Assembly (NCBI GenBank): GCA_001599755.1
Contig: BCHX01000005.1
Coordinates: 3,282,409-3,346,408 of the forward strand
DNA: 64,000 bases
Origin: Gliomastix tumulicola
Lineage: Eukaryota > Ascomycota > Sordariomycetes > Hypocreales > Bionectriaceae
Reading direction: 5' to 3'
The first letter of the stretch is position 1; every line of letters starts with the position of its first letter. Below are positions 49,001 through 61,000 of the stretch, one piece after another. A program made the position numbers and the translations under genes. The notes under the pieces are model-generated. The model did not search any database and was not told where the DNA came from. It saw only the letters and a program-made list of their open reading frames with translations.

Positions 49001-52000
49001 CAGCTCCAGTCCTCCGAGGCCATTCCCTATGAGCAGTACGGCCTGCGACAGATCTCGCAGCTCGGACAGGACATCAAGGAGGCCTGCGACTTCTCCAGTC
49101 TCCTCGTCATCCAGCCGATGCAGAAGTTTGGTGGCGAGGACGCCGACGGAGAGGAGGAGCTCTTCAACACGGCGTCTGACAGGCTGTCGACCGAGGAGTC
49201 TCTCGACGGCTACTTCACCTTCCCTCTCGTCGCTGACTGCATGGTCTACGACAATTCCATCAAGCTGCACCTCACTTACCGTGCCGATATCCTCTCCGAG
49301 CTCGAGATGACGGCCTTCTCGCATCAGTTCGAGCATGTGCTGACTCAACTCCGCCGCGGGTCTTCCGCTTCCATCGCCGATGTGTCCTTCACCAGCGACT
49401 GGGACCGCAAGCAGGTCATGGAGTGGAACAGGACAACCTTTGAGCCTACGCCGTTCCTCATCCACGACCTGGTCTCGCAGCAGGCGGCCAAGACGCCCAA
49501 CCACCAGGCCATCTTCTCGTCTGACGGCTGCCTGACCTACGCGGAGCTCGAGCAGCTCTCCACCACCCTCTCCCACCACCTCATCCAGATCGGCGTCGTC
49601 CCCGAGACGCTCGTGCCGTTCTGCTTCGAGAAGTCGATGTGGACCATCGTCGCCATGCTGGGCATCCTCAAGGCCGGCGGCGTCTTCATCCCCCTCGACC
49701 CGTCCCACCCAAAGGCCCGTCGCCAGGCCATCGTCGAGGAGGCCAACGCGCAGTTCATCCTCGTCTCGCCGACGACGGCCTCCTCCTGCGCCGGCATGGC
49801 CCGCAACATTGTCGAGCTGACGCCCGCGCTTCTCTCCCGCCGCTCCGGCAAGGAGAACAAGCCGTCCGTCCGCATCGGCCCCAGCAACGCCGCCTACGTC
49901 CTCTTCACCTCCGGCTCGACGGGCAAGCCCAAGGCCATCATCGTCGACCACTCCGCGCTCTGCGGCAGCATGCTCGGCTACGAGCGTGTGTACACCATGG
50001 ACAGCACGTTCCGCATGCTGCAGTTCTCGAGCTACGCGTTCGACGTGTCGCTGAGCGAGATCTTCGAGACGCTCATCTTTGGCGGCACGGTCTGCACACC
50101 AACAGACAAGGAGCGTCTGGAGGACCTCACAGGCTTCATCGGCCGGGCGCAGGTCAACGCCGCGCAGCTGACGTCCTCGTTCCTCAAGACGATCGACCCG
50201 GAGGACGTCCCCTCGCTCAAGATGCTGATGCTCGTTGGCGAGGCGCCCACGCAGGACACGATTGCTACGTGGCAGCCGCGCGTGCGCCTCATCAACTCGT
50301 ACGGCCCGTCCGAGGTGTCCGTCTTCATTGGTTCGCACGAGTATCTGAGCCCCGACGACCAGCCGACGAACGTGGGCAAGGCGTTCACTGGTCACATGTG
50401 GATCGTCGAGCCGGCTGACTACAACAAGCTTGCGCCTATCGGGTGCATCGGCGAGATCCTGATCCAGAGGAACATGGCTCGTGGGTACCTGAATGATGAA
50501 GAGAGGACCACGAGGGCCTTTATCCCGAGCGTGGACTTCCTCCCTGCGCCTGCGGGTGCGGACAAGAGCAAGTTCCACAAGTCGGGCGATCTTGCCCGGT
50601 ATAATGCTGACGGCACGATCGAGTATCTCGGCCGTCGTGACACGCAGGTCAAGCTCCGCGGATACCGTATCGAGCTGGGCGAGATCGAGTACTCGATCCG
50701 CAAGTTCCTGCCCGGCGTTGAGTACGTTGCGGCGGACGTGGTCACTCTCGGCTCCCGAGACACTCTCGTGGCGTTCGTCAGCTTCGAGGACGATGTCGAG
50801 GAGGAAGAAGAAGAGGAGGAGGACGAGGAAGACGAGGAAGCTGAGGTTGACGACCTCCCCAAGGCGACTATCCGCATGACCAAGACTCTCAAGACCACCT
50901 TTGGCGACGTCACGGACAAGATCCGCAACGTCCTCCCCAGCTACATGGTGCCGTCCCTCTTCCTCCCCCTGTACAGCATGCCCTTCAACAACTCCCTCAA
51001 GCTGGACCGCGGTCGTCTCCGACAGCTCGGCTCCAGCCTCACGCAGAGCCAGCAGACGCACTTCTCGCTCGGCACGGAGGAGAAGGTCGAGCCCACGACG
51101 GAGATGGAGCTTCGTCTCCGCAACATGTGGTCTCAGGTCCTGTCTGTCGATGCCCTGACCATCAGCAAGAACGACTCGTTCCTGTACATCGGCGGTGACT
51201 CCATGTCGGCCATCCAGCTCGTGTCCCTCGCCCAGAAGCACGACATTGTGCTGAGCGTGGCTGACATCTTTGCCAACCCGCGCCTGTCGAGCATGGCACT
51301 TGTTGCCTCGAGCGGCGCCGTTGAGTCCTTTGAGACGGAGCCCTTCAGCATGATCGCCACGCCCAAGGAGGATGCCGTTGCCCTTGCGCGTCTCTCGTGC
51401 GGTCTGGGTGAAGACACCGTTGTTGAAGACATCTACCCTGTCACTGCGCTCCAGGAAGGTCTGATGGCCCTCGCTGTCCGACAGCAGGGATCGTACACTG
51501 CCCAGGTCTTCTTCCGCATCAACGACACGGTCAACCTGCCTCGCTTCAAGGCAGCCTGGGAGGAGACGGTCCGCCTCTGCAGCAACCTGCGCACCCGCAT
51601 CTTCAACATCCAGGGCGAGACGGTCCAGGCCGTCATCAAGGACGACGTCGCCTGGGACTCGAGCCAGGGCCTCACCGTCGCCGGCTTCCGCAAGCTGGTC
51701 GAGGACACGCCCATGGTGCACGGCTCGCGACTCGCCCGCTACGCCGTCATCATGGAGAAGGGCCGCAGCTACTTCATGATGGCCATGCACCACACCATCT
51801 ACGACGGCTGGACCATGAACCTCATGCTGCGCACCGTCCTCGGCCTGTACCGCGACGGCCAGACGGCGCCGCTGTATCCGTATGTCAACTTTGTGCGGTA
51901 CACGAGCCAGCTGAGCGACGAGGCCGCCTACAACTACTGGAAGACGCACCTCCAGGGCGCCGGCCCTGCCACTTTCCCGCCGATGGTGCGCAATACGGAC

Positions 52001-55000
52001 GAGAGCATCACGCGCACTCTGATCCGCCATGTGTCCTTCCCGCAGACCGACGACAAGTCCATCACCAAGGCCACGATCCTGCGTGCCGCGTGGGCTATCA
52101 TCCTTGCTCGTTACTGTGAGAGCCAGGACATCACCTTCGGCATGGCGCTCTCCGGCCGGCAAGCCCCCGTCCCCGGTCTCAGTGACATGCCCGGTGCGGC
52201 CATTGCTACCGTGCCCGTCCGCATCAGACTCCGACAGGAGACGCCCGTCGCGGATCTGCTCCGTGACATCCAGACCGACGCCTCCGAGATGGTCGCCCAC
52301 GAGCAGTACGGCCTCCAGAACATCGCCAAGATCAGCCAGGAGACCCAGGAGACGTGTAAGTTCACCTCCCTCCTCGTCATCCAGCCGTCTTCGCCCGTTG
52401 CCAACGCGAGCGACGAGGCCGAGGAGGCCGTGCTCATCCCCGCCGACGACAACGACGGCGTAGCGAGCAGCACGCCCGAAGGGTTCTCGAGCTACGCCCT
52501 CGTCATCCAGACCGAGATCTCGGACACAGACGCCGACTTTACCTTTATCTACAACGCGGCCGTCGTGTCCGAGTACAGGCTCGAGGCGCTGTACCACCAC
52601 TTCGAGCACGTCGTGCAGCAGCTCGTGCCTGGTAACAAGCAGCCGCTGAGCAGCGTCGAGATCGCCTCGGCGTGGGATCTGGAGCAGGCGGTGCAGCTGA
52701 ACGGCCCGCCTGTCACGATCCAGGAGTGCTGCTGGCACGAGCTGTTCGAGAAGCAGGTCCCCCAGCGGCCTGATTCTCTTGCCCTTGTCGCCTGGGATCT
52801 TGAGCTCACGTACAAGGAGCTTGACGAGACGGCCAACAGGCTGTCCAACTACCTCGTGCACAGCATGGGCGTCAAGAGCGAGGAGATTGTGGCCCTGTAC
52901 TTTGACAAGTCTGGCTGGTTCACTGTGTGCATGATGGCAGTGAGCAAGGCCGGTGCTACGTGGGTGCCTCTCGATCCCGAGCATCCCAAGGCCCGAAAGG
53001 AGTCCATCGTCAGTCAGAGTGGTGTTCGCGTCGCTCTGACTTCTCCCGAGCACGCCGAGGATGCTGCCCAGCTTGCGCAGACCGTCGTCCAGGTCACCGA
53101 GGACCTCATCACCAAGCTCGAGGACGACGGCGTTGACGGCGAGAAGGGCCCCGTTGGCCCGGTCAACCCCAACGTTGCCTCCCATCTGCTCTTCACGTCC
53201 GGATCAACTGGTGTCCCCAAGGGCGTCGTCATCGAGCACAGGTCTCTCACGACGAGCCAGCTCGCCATCTGGACAGGTGTCAACATGACCCCCAAGGTCC
53301 GCATGCTCCAGTTCGCCTCGTACGTCTTCGACATGTCCATCGCCGAGACTATCTCGTGCTTCATGCTCGGCGCGTCCCTCTACGTACCCTCCGAGGCGAC
53401 GAGGATGAGCGGCCTGTCCGAGTACATCTTCCAGAACGAGATCAACTGGGCGCTGTGCACGCCCTCGCTCGCACGTACGCTGCGGCCCGAGGAAGTGCCC
53501 TCTATCGAGCTGTTGATTCTCGGTGGCGAGGCCGTCAGTCTGGATCTGCTGAATACGTGGTTCGGAAAGGCCCGTCTCATCAACGGTTGGGGTCCGGCAG
53601 AGGGCACTATCTGCAGTGCCTTCTACGAGTACAAGTCGCCGCTGGATCCTGCTGCTTCTATTGGTCGACCAGTCGGTGGTTTCTGCTGGCTGGTTGATCC
53701 TGATGACCACACTCGTCTCGCACCGATCGGTACCATCGGTGAGATTATTATCCAGGGTCCCACGCTGCTCAGAGAGTATCTCGGTGACCCTGCCAAGACG
53801 AAGTCTGCCATCATCACTCCTCCACCAACGTGGGCACCGCTCAGGGAGGAGAGGTTCTGGACGCGTATGTACAAGTCTGGTGATCTCTGCTTCGTCAACT
53901 CGAACGGTGTCCTCGAATTCGTCTCTCGCAAGGATACGCAGGTCAAGATCCGTGGTCTGCGCGTGGAACTCGGCGAGATCGAGTTCCATATCCTCGAGAA
54001 CCTCCCCGGCGTCAACCAGGTTGCCGTTGACGTTATCAAGGGAGATGCAGGCACGCAGCTCGTGGCCTATTTCTCGGAGAGCCGCGACCTGCGTCAGAAC
54101 CCCACGGCTGCCGAGCTCTTCCTTCCCCTCGGACCGGAGCTGCAGAGCCAAGTCGCCCAGCTGGTTGGCAAGCTGGCCACCGCCCTGCCCAGCTACATGG
54201 TGCCGACGACTTTCATCCCCTGCAGCTTCATGCCGTCCATCACGTCGACCAAGCTGGATCGCAAGTCCCTGAAGAAGCTCGTCACCGAGCTCGACTCGGA
54301 CGCCATGGCCCGGTACTCGCTCGTCAATGCTGAGAAGCAGCCGCCCGAGACCGAGATGGAAGCCCGTCTCCAGGAGATGTGGGCCACGATCCTCGGTCTG
54401 CCCAAGGAGGCCATTGGTCGTGACGACAGCTTCCTTCGCATTGGTGGTGACTCCATCTCTGCTATTTACCTCGTCAACATGGCCCGCGAGCACGGCATCG
54501 AGCTGGCTGTCAAGGATATCTTTGACGATCCTAGACTTCTGGCTGTTGCTGCCAGTGCTGTTGAGATCGACAGCGCCGCCGAGGCCAGCCTTGACCTCCA
54601 GCCTTTCGATCTCTTGACGCCCGAGTTGAAGGAGTCCGTCTTCGAGGACGCTGTCCGCAGGACGTGTGAGCTCACCAGCGACCAAGTCATCGAGAACGCC
54701 CTTCCTGTTGCTCCCCTGCAGGAAGGTCTCATGGCTCTGGCCGTCAAGCAGCCCGGTTCCTACATGGCTACTCAAGTTTACCGTCTCAGCGAGGCCGTCA
54801 GCATCCCGCGCTTCACCGCCGCCTGGGAGCACACCGTCAAGCTCTGCTCCAACCTGCGCACCAGGATCGTCCGCGCCAACAACACGACCATCCAGGTCTT
54901 CATCAAGGACGACATCTTCTGGGAGGACACGACCGGCATGGACCTCACGGCCTTCATGCGCTACGCCTCCGGCATCGAGATGACCTGGGGCTCGCGGCTC

Positions 55001-58000
55001 AACCGCTACGCCCTCGTGCAGGACGCCACCACCAACGGGCGTGCGTTCTTCGTGCACATCGCGCACCACGCGACGTTCGACGGCTGGAGCAGAAACCTGC
55101 TCCTCAACACGCTCCTCAGCACGTACGAGGGCATGACCGACGCCGTCAAGCTCGAGCCGTACGACAGGTTCGTCAAGTACATGCAGGAGCTCGACTACAA
55201 CGCGTCGAGCAACTACTGGTTCCAGCAGCTGCACGACGCGACGCAGGCGTCCTTCCCGCCGCCCTCGAAGAAGCAGACGCGCGGTGCCACCAGGATGCTG
55301 AACAAGTCGGTCGACCTGCCTCCCCTGCCCGACTCGTCCATCACCACGGCGTCCATCATCAGGGCCGCCTGGGCGCTCGTCCTCGCCCGCTACAGCGACA
55401 CGAGCGACATCACCTTTGGCACGTCCGTCTCCGGCCGTCAGGCGCCCGTCCCCGGTCTCACCAACATGTGCGGCCCCGTCGTGGCCACGATCCCCGTCCG
55501 CCTCCAGCTGGAGCGCATGCAGTCCGTCAAGACCTTCCTGCAGGACATCCAGGCGCAGGCCACCGAGATGATCTCCTTTGAGCAGTTCGGCCTGCAGAAC
55601 ATCGCCAAGCTGGGCGCCAACATCCAGGACGCGTGCAACTTCACGAGCCTGCTCGTCGTGCAGCCCGTGCAGAAGATGGGCATGGCCAACAACGAGGCCG
55701 ACGCGCTGCTCGAGCCGTACGTCCACGACGTCGAGCGCGTCGAGTCCATCGCCGAGGGCTACTTCAGCTACCCGCTCGTGCTGCAGGCGATGATCTCGGA
55801 CGAGAACTTTAGTCTGAGCTTCACGTACGATTCGTCCGTGCTGAGCGGCTTCCAGATGGATGCGCTGGCGCACCAGATGGAGCGGGCGATTCACGCCGTT
55901 ATCCTCGAGAGCGAGACGAAGCTGGGCGACTTGGATCTGTCCAGCGAGTGGGATCTGCAGAAGGCGATGCTTGCGAACAAGATCGTGCCCGAGGTCTACG
56001 AGACGACGTTCCACGAGATGGTGGCTCGTCAGGCCGAGATCCGTCCTCACGCCTATGCGGTCCGCAGCTGGGACGGGGATCTGACGTATGAGCAGCTGGA
56101 CAAGGCCTCGACCAACCTGGCTGTCCATCTCATCAAGAAGTACAACGTCAAGCTCGGGGAGTTCGTCCACCTCTGCTTCGAGAAGTCAGCGTGGCACTTT
56201 GTCGCCATCCTGGCTATCAACAAGGCAGGAGGCGCCTGGGTGCCCCTCGACCCGAGCCATCCTGTCCAGCGTCTGCAGGCCCTCGTCGGCCAGACACAGG
56301 CCAAGGTCATCCTCTCATCACCGAGCAACATCGACCTCTGCAAGACGCTCCTCGACACTGTCGTTGAGGTCACGCCCGACGTGCTCAGGGACCTCGCCTG
56401 GGACAAGGACATCCAGGAGAGCAAGATCGACGTCCAAGTGTCCCCCCGCGACGTCGCCTACTGCCTGTTCACGTCTGGATCCACGGGCACGCCGAAGGGT
56501 CTGGTCATGGAGCACGGCTCGCTCTGCTCCAGTCAGGTCGCCTACACTTCGCGTCTCGGCCTGGACCACAGGGTCAACATGCTGCAGTTCGCGGCCTTTG
56601 TCTTTGATCTCTCGATCGGTGAGATCACGGGTCCCCTTATTGCGGGTGCCACGCTCTGCATCCCGTCTGAGCACGACAGGCTGAACAACCTGCCCGGCTT
56701 CATCAACGACATGGACGTCACCTGGGCGTATCTCACGCCCGCCTTTGCCCGCACCCTCGACCCCAAGACGATGCCGAAGCTCGAGCTGCTCATCTTTGCG
56801 GGTGAAGCCGTCGGCAGAGACGTCATGGAGCTCTGGTTCGGCCACGTCCGCCTGCTCAACGGCTGGGGACCTGCCGAGACGTGCTGCTACAGTACGCTGT
56901 ACGAGTGGAAATCGCTCGAGGAGTCGTCGATGAACGTCGGTCTCCCCGTCGGAGGCATCTGCTGGATCGTCGACCCCGAGGACCCGACGCGTCTCGCCCC
57001 CTTTGGCACGTACGGAGAGGTCGTCATCCAGGGCCCCAACGTCATGCGCGAGTACCTCGCTGATCCTGTCCGCACGGCCCAGTCCATCCTGCCGGCGCTG
57101 CCCAAGTGGGCGCCGTTCCAGGACAACCCGCGCTGGGGCCGTATCTACAAGTCCGGCGATCTGTGCAAGTACAACCCGGATGGAACGATCGAGTTCGGCA
57201 GCCGCAAGGACACGCAGGTCAAGATCCGTGGTCTGCGCGTCGAGCTCGGTGAAGTCGAGCACCACGTCCGGACCAACCTGCCAGACGTCCAGGAGGTGGC
57301 CGTCGACGTGTTCCGCGGCGAGAAGGGCGCCAGCCTCGTGGCCTACTTCACGCTCAAGACGGCCGAGTCGACGGCCGAGATCGCCATCAACACGGGCAAG
57401 GAGGACGCCACCAAGCTCGACATGTTCATCCCGCTGGCGCAGAGCCCCGAGCTCCAGCAGACGCTGACGACGCTCGTCGGCCAGCTCAGCGTCAACCTGC
57501 CGCGCTACATGATCCCGACGCTGTTCGTGCAGTGCCGGTACATGCCCTTCATCACGTCCACCAAGCTCGACAGGAAGAGCCTCAACGCCAAGCTGCACGC
57601 TCTCAGCGCGACGCAGCTCGAGTCCTTCGTGCTTGGCACGGGCGAGAAGAGGGCCCCGGAGACCGAGAACGAGAAGGTCTTCCAGGGCATCTGGGCGCAG
57701 CTGCTGGAGCGCAGCCCCGATGATGTTGGCAAGGACGACGCCTTCCTCCAGGTCGGCGGTGACTCTATTCTTGCTATCCAGATGGTGACGCTCGCCCGCG
57801 AGTCCGGCCTCTCCATCACCGTCAAGGACGTCTTTGACGACTCTCGTCTATTCGTGCTCGCAGAGAAGGCCACTGGCGCCACTCAGGGCGACACCAAGGC
57901 TCCCTCCGCCTTCTCCCTGCTGCAGGGCCGAGTCTCCCAGAAGACGGTCGAGGATTCCTTCCGCGCCGCCTGCAGCCTCGGGCCGACGCAGGTCATCGAG

Positions 58001-61000
58001 GACGCCTATCCAACCACCTCCCTCCAGGAGGGTCTCATGGCCCTCTCCACCAAGCAGCCCGGCTCGTACATCGGCCGCTACACGTACAAGATCTCGAGCA
58101 AGGCGAGCATTGCCCGCTTCGTCGCTGCTTGGGAGAAGACGGTCCGTCTGTGCCCGAACCTGCGCACGCGTATCGTCAACGTGGACGGCCAGAGCATCCA
58201 GGCCGTCGTCGAGGAGGACATCCACTGGGATACCGAGCACACGGAGAGCGTCCAGGCGTACACCAAGTCGCTCGCCGGTCTCAACATGACCTACGGATCG
58301 CACCTTGCGCGGTACGCTCTCATTGAGCAGGCCGATGGCGCCTACTTTGTGTGGTATATCCATCACACCATCTACGACGGATGGTCGCTCCGTCTCATGA
58401 TGAGCACGCTGCTGGCGTCCTACACCAACACGTCCGTGCCAGAGCTGCAGCCGTACTCGGGCTTCATCCGCTACATCATCAGCTCGGACCAGGACGCCGC
58501 CAAGTCGTACTGGGAGGAGCAGCTCACCGGCGCCAAGAAGGCCATCTTCCCTCCCACGACGGCCACTCGCACCGGCCTCGGCACAAAGGTCATCAACAAG
58601 ATCATCGACGGCCTGCCCAACATCAGCGCGTCCTCCATCACCAAGGCCACGATCCTGCGCGCCGCCTGGGCTGCCGTCCTCGCCAGGTACTGCGACTCCG
58701 ACGACATCTGCTTCGGCACGACCGTGTCCGGCAGACAGGCTCCCGTCTTCGGCGCCGAGAACATGCCCGGTCCGATGATCGCCACCGTGCCCGTGCGCGT
58801 GACTATCGACCAGACGCTGCCCATGGACCGCTTCCTCCAGAAGGTGCAGAGGCAGGCGACCGAGATGATCAACTACGAGCAGTACGGCATCCAGAACATC
58901 GGCAAGATCAGCGCCGACGCGAGCGAGGCCTGCGACGTGAGCAGTCTCCTCGTCATCCAGCCCTTCCACCAGATGTTCGGCAAGCTCAGCAACGGCGAGG
59001 CCAATGACGATGAGGACGACGAAGACAATGACGAGGGTCTCTTCGTGCCCCTGGCCGACGACCACAACGACGAGGAGGGCGGCTTCGACAACTACTTCAG
59101 CTACCCGCTCGTCATCCAGGGCCAGATCGCCGAGTCGTACATCAACCTGCAGCTCATCTACGACGCCAACATCCTCGACGAGCAGCAGATGGAGACGCTG
59201 TCGCACCAGTACATCCACGTCGCGCGGCAGCTGTTCGCGCAGGAGTCCAAGCCCCTGAGCGAGCTGTCCATTGCGGCCGAGCGCGACCTGCAGCAGGCCA
59301 TGGAGTGGAACAGCGAGGTTCCCCAGATGGTCAACTCGACGTTCCACGAGCTGGTCGAGAAGCACGCGAAGACCACACCTGATAAGATGGCGCTGCAGGC
59401 CCACGACGGCAGCCTCACGTACAGCCAGTACGATGCGGCAGCCAACAGGCTCGCCAACTACATCATCGAGACGCAGGGCGTGGCTGTCGGTGACATGGTG
59501 CACGTGTGCTTCGAGAAGTCGCTGTGGCACTTTGTGGCTATTCTGGCTATCAACAAGGCCGGCGCCGCCTGGATCCCGCTCGATCCCTCGCATCCAGAGC
59601 AGAGGCAGCGGCAGGTGGTGCAGCAGACCGGTGCCCGTCTGATCCTCTCTTCCCCCTCCAACTTGAAGCTGTCTCACAGTCTGCTCGAGTCGGTGGTCGA
59701 AGTGTCTGCCGAGCTGGACGCCAAGCTCTCCAAGAGCAAGGCCGCCAGCGAGGCTCCTCCTGTCAAGGTGTCTCCTCGCAACGCCGCCTATGTTCTCTTC
59801 ACCTCCGGGTCTACGGGTACGCCCAAGGGTCTCGTCATGGAACATGCCTCTGCCTGCACGAGCCAGACGGCCATCGGCAAGAGGCTCGGTCTCACGTCCG
59901 AGGTCAACATGCTACAATTCGCCGCCTTCGTCTTCGACCTGTCGATCGGCGAAATCATCGGCCCTCTGATCTACGGCGCCACCGTCAGCATCCCCTCCGA
60001 GCACACGCGTCTCAACAGCCTGACCGAGTACATGAACGAGATGGACATCACGTGGAGCTACCTGACGCCCGCCTTCGCCCGGACCCTCGATCCAAAGGCC
60101 CTCCCCAAGCTGGAGCTCCTGCTCTTTGCTGGCGAGGCTGTCGGCCGCGACGTCTTCGAGAGCTGGTTCCCACACGTGACGCTCGCCAACGGCTGGGGCC
60201 CGGCCGAGACCTGCTGCTTCAGCACGCTGCACATCTGGCAGTCGCTCGACGAGTCGCCGCTCACCATCGGCAGGCCCGTCGGCGGCTTCTGCTGGATCGT
60301 GGACCCGAACAACCCGCAGCGCCTCGCGCCGACGGGAACGCTCGGCGAGGTCGTCATCCAAGGTCCGACTATCCTCCGTGAGTACCTCGCGGACCCGAAG
60401 CGCACGGCCGAGACGGTCGTCACGACGCTGCCCGACTGGGCGCCTCTCCAGAACGAGTCCGATCAGTGGAGGCGGTTCTACAAGTCTGGTGATCTGTGCA
60501 GCTACAACTCCGACGGCACGATCCTCTTCTCGAGCCGCAAGGACACACAGGTCAAGATCCGAGGTCTACGTGTGGAACTCGGCGAAGTCGAACACCATGT
60601 TCGTGCTCAGCTGCCGGGAGTCAGCCAGGTGGCCGTGGACGTCTTCAAGGGCGGCGACCGAGGCACCAGTCTCGTCGCCTACTTCACCTTCAACAAGGGC
60701 ACGCAGAGCAGCGCCGAGGACCTCTTCCTGCCGCTCACGCCCGACCTGCAGCGCCAGCTGGGCGCCATGGTGGGCGAGCTGCGCATCTCGCTGCCGCGGT
60801 ACATGGTGCCTACGCTCTTCATCCCCTGCGCCTACATGCCCTTCATCACGTCTACGAAGCTGGACCGCAACGGCCTGCGCGCGAGACTCGCCAAGCTCTC
60901 GCAAGCCGACCTCGAGACCTACTCGCTGCTCAACAGCGAGAAACGCGCGCCGGACACCACTCTCGAGATCCGGCTGGCGCTCATCTGGTCTCGTCTGCTG

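Noticed and set aside
47882..53185. Very long minus-strand open frame (about 1,767 codons), with similar ones at 28967-32338, 20717-23455, 39320-42064, 53204-56170 and 60566-63898
   Set aside because: They lie in the frame codon-aligned with the NRPS. The sense gene rarely uses TTA, CTA and TCA codons, so antisense stops are rare. The translations are Arg/Asp/Leu/Val-rich with no known domain and break wherever such a codon occurs.
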